A stretch of 64,000 bases of DNA from Nymphaea colorata (lineage: Eukaryota > Streptophyta > Magnoliopsida > Nymphaeales > Nymphaeaceae). The notes beneath the pieces were generated by a model, which worked only from the letters and a program-made list of their open reading frames with translations, was not told the origin of the DNA and ran no database searches. The stretch is from positions 4,814,334 through 4,878,333 of the forward strand of contig NC_045147.1 in NCBI RefSeq assembly GCF_008831285.2. The letters run 5' to 3'. Numbering within the stretch: the first letter of the stretch is position 1; every line of letters begins with the position of its first letter. Both the position numbers and the translations under genes were made by a program. Below, piece by piece: positions 58,201 to 64,000 of the stretch.

Positions 58201-59122
58201 TTGAGCCTTACCTTGCTCTTCTGTTCTGAAACCAGACTTCGACCTGACGGGGTCTAAGATTCAACTGTTTTGCCAAGGCAAGCTTCTGTTTCTGAAATTA
58301 TTAATGAACAAAAAGTAAGGGGAAAAAATCAAACTACAAAAACAAATGAATAGTCTAGACAAGAATAAGACAAAGAAATAACTGGTCGAAAAGAAGAAAG
58401 ATTTGCTTCCCCACAAACCGGATTCAAGGTGTTGTGCTCTCTGAAGCTTTCTTCCAGAAACGCGGATTGCTCCTTGGTGAGCCTCAGCTTCTTCCTGGTC
58501 AACCCGTTCTCCTCTTCGTCGCTGGCCCTCGACGACGCCCTTTCCCCCTCCCCCACGTTGTGAACGCCATCTGGATCCCTTCTGCTCTGAGGAAGCACGC
58601 CAAAGTCCATGTGAAACGAAGAAACCGTGCTGTTGGGCGAAGAAACCGCAGCCTCCTCCTCCAAATCTCCGCCGAAAGGTGCTCTGTTCACATCGAATCC
58701 CCTCGTCGACGCCACCTCTGCCTCAGAATTCCCTGCACAGGAAAAGCCCACGGAAGATTCTCAAAATCACTCCGGATTCACACCACCACCACCCAACATA
58801 CTTAAGATTTCACTTTTCCGGGAAACCAGATGCCACAGACCAGTATCTCACCGTTCTCGGATGGCCACGGAAAACCAGATTGGTGAGCCTGATGCTGATG
58901 AGAAATAGGAAGGAGAGGGAGAAGGTCGAGTTGAACGGGAGGGTCCGTCGAACTCCTTTCTTCTTCATCGTCTTCAACATGAATCCTCCCCTCTTCTGCT
59001 TCGCCATGCCCTTCTTTTGTGTCTAAGGATAGTCCCATCTTGAACCCTACGCTGTTGTGGCTGGTCTTTGCCATGAAACGGAAGGGCTTTGCTGAGTCCC
59101 CCAAACTCAAAGCCAAGTCCAT
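57190..59122 (-). CDS. class II HD-Zip transcription factor (HAT14-like)
   Basis: Minus-strand exons are 59122-58852, 58732-58419, 58291-58212 and 57514-57190, giving 329 residues, near the family size. The N-terminus holds an LxLxL (EAR-type) motif at residues 3-7, typical of repressors. The homeodomain spans about 167-226 ([18 protein letters not shown], then WFQNRRAR at 215-222). A leucine zipper follows directly (about 228-262, [18 protein letters not shown]). The class II CPSCE motif is at 277-281. Exon 3 is only 80 bp and encodes homeodomain helix 3, a usual split in this family. Family knowledge: these proteins bind pseudopalindromic CAATNATTG sites as dimers in the nucleus and repress transcription, often in shade and auxin responses; CPSCE is linked to redox sensitivity. 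Introns are GT-AG (119, 127 and 697 bp). The start is the first ATG (MDLALSLGD). Confidence 0.96.
58098..58200. repeat. long AC/AT/AG microsatellite in HD-Zip intron 3
   Basis: ACACAC passes into about 60 bases of TA and then about 26 of GA. On the gene's strand the CT part begins about 11 bases after the intron 3 donor (AAG|GTAAGG at 58211). Length is likely to vary between individuals. Confidence 0.95.
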
Positions 59123-60585
59123 ATTCAATCGAAAACTCGAATAATACCCACTTCAGAAATCGAACCACAGGCGAATAAGAAGGTAAACTATATATGGTGC
59201 AACGTACAGAGGCTTCAATATACAAAGCCGCAGCGGGCAAGCGAGATAGAGAGAGAGGGAGAGAGAGAGAAAGAAGTTATGAAGAGGTGAAGAAACGAAC
59301 CGCTATCTTAATTCTTATCTACACCAGAAGAAGTTGATCTTTTTCTTTTTTTTTTTTTTTCTTTTTTTTTTTTTTTACCATCCCCCACGTTTACACCTTT
59401 GTGTGGAGAGAGAGAAAGCGTTTGAATGACAATAACCAGTTGACAAAGTGGAGAGAAAAAGGTGGTAAAAGTGGTAGGATTTACCCAACGACCATGCGTT
59501 ATGATTTGACCAAAGTACCCCTCGACCCTGCTTTGGCGCCGGGAAGGCTGTTAGCCTCAGCCGGGTCCGTGATGGGAGATGGCGACTAGAGATGGCTGAG
59601 CCATTTGACTCTCAGACACCGCCATTACCCTTCATGTATTTTCCTCGCAAAAAAAAAAAAAAAAAAAACTAAGCACATTTATATGTACTCACTCACGGTT
59701 GTAACTTTGCACTGCCACTGTTTAGTCGCAGTCTCGAGACGCTTTTAACTTGGAAACTGTTGTTGACCCATGCACCAGCAGAAAAGGTTTCTGCGCATTC
59801 TTTAGCCAAATTACAAGCATCAACTCTCCTCCTGTGTGGCTACAAATTTTGAAACTAAGCTTTTCCTGTTAATTTAACGGAAAAAAATCCTACATAATAG
59901 AAAAGAGATATACGAAGGAAAAAAAGTATCATTGTTTCCTTTGTCAAAGCCAGATAACGTTGGGAAAAGGATTGAGCTGCAAAATGTTACCTCTCCATAT
60001 GGTTGTGAAAAGACTAATAGAAAAAGGATAAGCAGAAAACTATGTGGTTTTGCGTTGATAATATGTTCTTTACTATTCTTTTAGGCTAAAAACAAAAAAA
60101 AAAAAAAAATTTGCGACCCTTTCTTTTGGTGAGTTTTTTTATTTCTCAACAAATAGGACCCCACGCATGTACGATCCCGTCAACTCGACATTAACAAGTC
60201 GATTAACTATCTTGCCATCGGACTCCAAACAGCGACAGAAGATGTATAGCTTCGTTAATATGTTGTGGTGTGAATGGTAGTATGGTAACTTGAGTTAACA
60301 AGTCAAACAGAACGGAGAAAAGCGAATTAAAAGGGGAGCCATGGAAAAAGCGAGGAAGCTCTGCCTCCTGCTCACGCTCTGTTGAGTCTTTCCTTTTCAT
60401 CATCATCTGTTTTTCCACGATAAACAGGGAGAATGAGATCAACTAGAAAGACATATTTATTAATGGAGGCAGGCAGACTTTACAGTAATTGCTCTCTCCT
60501 AAATTCGCAAGCCACACGTCGCCGCCGCTCTCTCTCTCTCTCTCGCTTCCTTCATCTCGATTGAATCGCCATTTCATCCTGGACG
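59123..60585. promoter_or_regulatory. HD-Zip upstream region and 5' UTR, possibly bidirectional
   Basis: On the minus strand, a CT-rich leader (complement of 59240-59275) and a TATA-like CATATATAG (about 59190) lie within 160 bases of the start codon. Long T tracts (59345-59376) and A tracts (59650-59668, 60091-60108) are present. The opposite end at about 60500-60585 has CT-rich leader sequence reading toward the candidate exon at 60586, so both directions may be transcribed. Confidence 0.4.
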
Positions 60586-60659
60586 ATGGAGGTGCTTTCG
60601 TCTCCTCGGGAGCGAGGAATTGCCGAGTTGACCTCCATATTCATCTGTAAACTGCTTAC
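60586..60659 (+). CDS. candidate first exon of an unidentified gene
   Basis: An ATG in good context (GGACGATGGAGG) follows a CT-rich, GC-richer leader with CGCCGCCGCT. The frame reads MEVLSSPRERGIAELTSIFI and reaches a donor-like CTTAC|GTACGTGCG at about 60660. Without splicing it would run to a stop near 60747 as a 53-residue peptide. I do not recognise the product and could not find a matching downstream exon. It may be a real first exon, a short peptide gene or chance. Confidence 0.3.
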
Positions 60660-60749
60660 GTACGTGCGTTGTCTTCTCGTTTACTCTGCTTTCGGGGTTT
60701 TTTCTAACACATTTTTAAATGATTTTAGTTGCTTTTTCTTTTTGTAGTT

Positions 60750-63700
60750 GTTCTCCTCCTAATTGTACTACTGCGACGCAGTCAAGAGCAAACACTTTGA
60801 AACAAGAGAAAGGAGACCTCCAGTCCTCCCTTTTTATGTTATGAAGGAGGGAGAATTGACCGAGCAGTCTTGTAGGGGATTTCTTGCAGGCACGCCTGCT
60901 GTCTCCTGTATCACCATCACTCTCTCCCTCTCTCTCTCTCTCTTCAGAGATCATTGCAATTATTGAAGTCACGCAGGAATTAATGATAGGTGAGAGAGGG
61001 AGATACAGTATACATGGGAAAGGTATGAATATGGCATAGGTGTCTTTCTCTCTCCTTTCCTCTGTCTAAAAGTGCTAGATTGGTATTTTAATACTAAGTT
61101 AAACTTGAAAGACAAAAGAAAAAAAAATGAAGGAGAAAAAGAAAGATCCTCAGTCTGGCGTTTGGCGAGCAGAGCAGCCATGATGAAAAAGTTGGGGAGG
61201 GCAGTTATTGATGTCTGATAGTTTGGAATGGAACATGAACATGCACTGGGGGATGTGGTCTTGACCGGCCGGCCTCCTCCCTCTCTTTACCTGGTCACTC
61301 TAGCTAGCAATTGTTCCCACTGTGTATTAATCATTAATGTGTTTCGTTGTATTTCTCCATTTGCCAGTTCAGGTCCCGACAAACAGTTCCGGGGGCGTCG
61401 GCTAAGAATAAAGAAAACTCGATCTAAACAAAACAAGAATTTTTAAAAAGAAATGAAAAACTTGGTCTTCTTTAGGTTATTCAAAAAACCAGCTTTTAAT
61501 ATTTCACCCCAAAAAAAAAGCTTGGTTTTTTTATAAAAGTTAATTTTTACAAAATTAGGTTAAAAAAGGGTGTCATCCAAACGCCCCTTTAAATTATTTA
61601 TAAATCCGTTTAACCAAGTTGGAATCGGCCAATCTTGGCCGGATTTTTGACTTAAAGTCTTCATGGGAAAATAAAGTGGATACTAGTCAATTAATAAAAT
61701 ACATGAGTCTCAGATTCGATCACACAGATTACGTTCTTTTAAAACAAGCTCGACCTGCCCAAGTTAATGTTTGTTTGAGCCTTTGAGGAGCGTTTATGCT
61801 TGAGCAGAAGTTACAGATTGGAGGCGGGTTTACGTTACAGATATTGAGAGATGTCTAGATCCCTGCTTCCTCCGCCCCGCGTAAGCATAGTATTAGATGA
61901 TGGGAACTTTTTTATCTTTCATTGGAAGGATCGCCTTAAGTTAATAGGGCGAATGGGAAACGCAACGGTTCTTGCATGTTGTGTGAAACGCGGCTTGAGA
62001 ATTTATTTTTTATGTACGTGGTTTTTTTCTTATGAAGGCTTCCTGTTGTGGGAGAAGTGAGGGAAACAGAGCGCAGAAGACATGGTGGGAGACTGCAACT
62101 GCTTCTTCGTCTCCAAATCAAACGGCTGTTTGGTCCATCTAGTCAGACGCCAACCATTGGAGCAGGCGAAGGAAACGAGAGGCGGAACTGGAATCACGTC
62201 AAAAATCGGGCGTTCCGGTCAAACGCCCTAAAATATCCTAGAGAGAGAGATTAACAGATTTAGTGAGAGAGGAGGTACGAAGCTCTTCCTTGGGTGACCC
62301 GTCACGTGACAGCCGATTAAGTGGCGGAGACCCATTGGCGAGAAGGCTGAGGTGGACCAATGGGGATTGGCTCAGCGATCTGGGCCCACAGGAGCTGCTG
62401 CAGCTGCCTGGCTGGAGGGAACATATCTACAGGCGCAATCATTAGTACGGCGGCTCCCTTACTCCCTCGTGGGGGCCACCCTCCCCCTCCCCCCGCCATT
62501 TCGCAATTATTATGGGCTGATTGAATCATCCTGCCATCGCCCCAATCCTCTTTTTTTTTTTTTTTTTTTTTTTACTTGTTTTTTTTTTCTCTTAAAAAAA
62601 AAATCAAATTGGTGTACAGGAGGAAAGGATTGATGGGGAGCGGCATTGCCCGGTCCTCTTCAACTGGCTTTGATATCTTATAACTGTTAAGTTTATTTAA
62701 TTCAAAAATTATAGAAACATCGTCCTCACATAGTCTAAATATTTTATGTATACATGTAGACCGCATCTAATGTTTATTCGGTAGCCCTAAGTTTCTTGTC
62801 AAATAAGTTAAATCTTCGTAATGAAGTCAATTAAAGGATGGGTAAACAAAATTCTACATCAAAATCCAATTTTTACAAGTATCTAAAACCCATCCATAAA
62901 TGATAAAATTAGAAACAAATTCGAGTCAACAAACCCTCCCTTGCTATGGATGTGAAAGTTCACTTGACCAATACTAGTTTAAGCCCAAACCAAACCAATA
63001 GGAGGGCTTATGAGACGCTGTCGTCGGTTCAAATTGGAAGACGCCAAGTTTCATTCTCCATGCTTTTCGTCATTTGCCATGAGGCCCGGTCAGGCAGTCC
63101 TGACTGACAACATCTGGGTTTGTGGTTAAACGGCTCTAGGAATTTTGGGTTGAAGGGCAATAATTAACTAGAAAAGTCACACATCTTAAAGGGCAAAGCT
63201 TTATATAAATGAGTAAACTTTTAAAATGTAAATATGGAACTAAAGAGTTGTTGTGGGGCTGCCTGCCCACACTTCCCTACACGTGGCTCTCTCTCTACAC
63301 TTAGTGAGGTTGGATTTAACAGGAACAGTATTCCTAGTTCTATAGGCTTTGGTGTGAAAGGAAAGGAAGTAGTATTACTGGAAAACTTTGCGCCAAGTAT
63401 GACTAAAATAGTGCATTTTAAAAATTTAATGTTCCTCTTTCATTTGAAACGAAAAATTAGGAGGAGGTCAGCCCTTGCTTTAGTCATCTAGGTCCTAGAC
63501 GGGTACTTGTCAATATCCTATGCAAAGACAAAAACATAAAAAAGGCCAACAATATCAACAACCTCTTGGCCGAAAAAATATGCCTAAAAGTTGGGAATTT
63601 ATCCTATTCCACTGCCAAGCCGTACAAGTTTTTATACACAATAGAGTAAGTCAATGACCTATAATTTCATGATGATGTAAGTCAGTGGCCCCTAACATTG

Positions 63701-64000
63701 TAAATATTATTCAATGAGAAGATACTGAGAGAAAATAGATGAAGGACTTTAATGGTTAACAACCGTGCCAGGTAATTTCACTCTGCTTATGTGTGTTGTA
63801 ATTTATTAAAATTTAGTTTATTGCAACTTAATTCCGGAATCATGCAAACATAAGGTAAAACTTTCATTTGGGTGATCAAACCAAGTTTGCGCAATTGAAT
63901 AACGCAGGTAAAGTCTTCCAACCATGTTTGTTTTCCTCCGTGTTGTGGCATGTACAGTTAGTTATTATCATTTGAAATATTTAGGTAGGAGGCGTTTGAA
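60750..64000. other. terminal region without a supported gene
   Basis: Open frames are short and do not resemble known proteins. Noteworthy local sequence includes a GC-rich patch at 62240-62530 with a palindromic G-box (GTCACGTGAC near 62302) and two facing CCAAT-type motifs (ACCAATGGGGATTGG near 62355). These look promoter-like. A short ATG frame at about 62081 (MVGDCNCFFVSKSNG) precedes that patch. Long homopolymer T and A runs lie at 62550-62605. The rest is AT-rich and featureless to me. Confidence 0.35.

Overview
The window is nuclear DNA of a flowering plant. It holds AT-rich repeats, several decayed Ty1/copia elements, a Tip100-like hAT element, a CACTA element, and two well-preserved plant genes with canonical GT-AG introns. 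I cannot name the species; multi-kilobase introns and the repeat load suggest a moderately large genome.

Layout. 1-14.5 kb is a graveyard of copia fragments in both orientations (1-4248 +, 4560-5471 -, 10212-12905 +, 12906-14515 -), with an LTR-like GC-rich segment at about 7.57-9.5 kb. 14.5-25.0 kb is the most striking structure: a Tip100-like hAT element (15174-20432, minus strand) inserted into another copy of the same element (14522-15173 plus 20441-24999, plus strand). A perfect 8-bp target-site duplication, GTGGCTTG, flanks the inner copy. The result is a pair of roughly 4.55-kb inverted arms that differ little. 25-29.2 kb holds an orphan 3'-terminal exon with a poly(A) signal (28501-28798) and small repeats. 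29242-32406 is a decayed CACTA element with intact CACTA/TAGTG ends and a TTA duplication.

34688-44459 is a three-exon gene for a 1,703-residue DEAH-box helicase fused to a RING-IBR-RING (RBR) ubiquitin ligase module, the plant DEAH11/DEAH12 type. Just downstream, two foldback sequences sit between perfect 37-bp direct repeats (44592-45127). 45.1-49.4 kb has no gene I can support. 49441-54380 is a copia element with both short LTRs. 57190-59122 (minus strand) is a four-exon class II HD-Zip gene of the HAT14 type (329 residues), with a long AC/AT/AG microsatellite beside the intron 3 donor. A possible first exon of an unidentified gene lies divergently at 60586. The last 3 kb shows no gene I can support.

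The two complete genes look functionally unrelated: one couples RNA helicase and ubiquitin ligase chemistry, the other is a probable transcriptional repressor. I found no CRISPR array, rRNA, tRNA or organelle-like gene cluster. The best candidate for something unusual is the self-nested hAT palindrome, which could produce hairpin RNA if transcribed.
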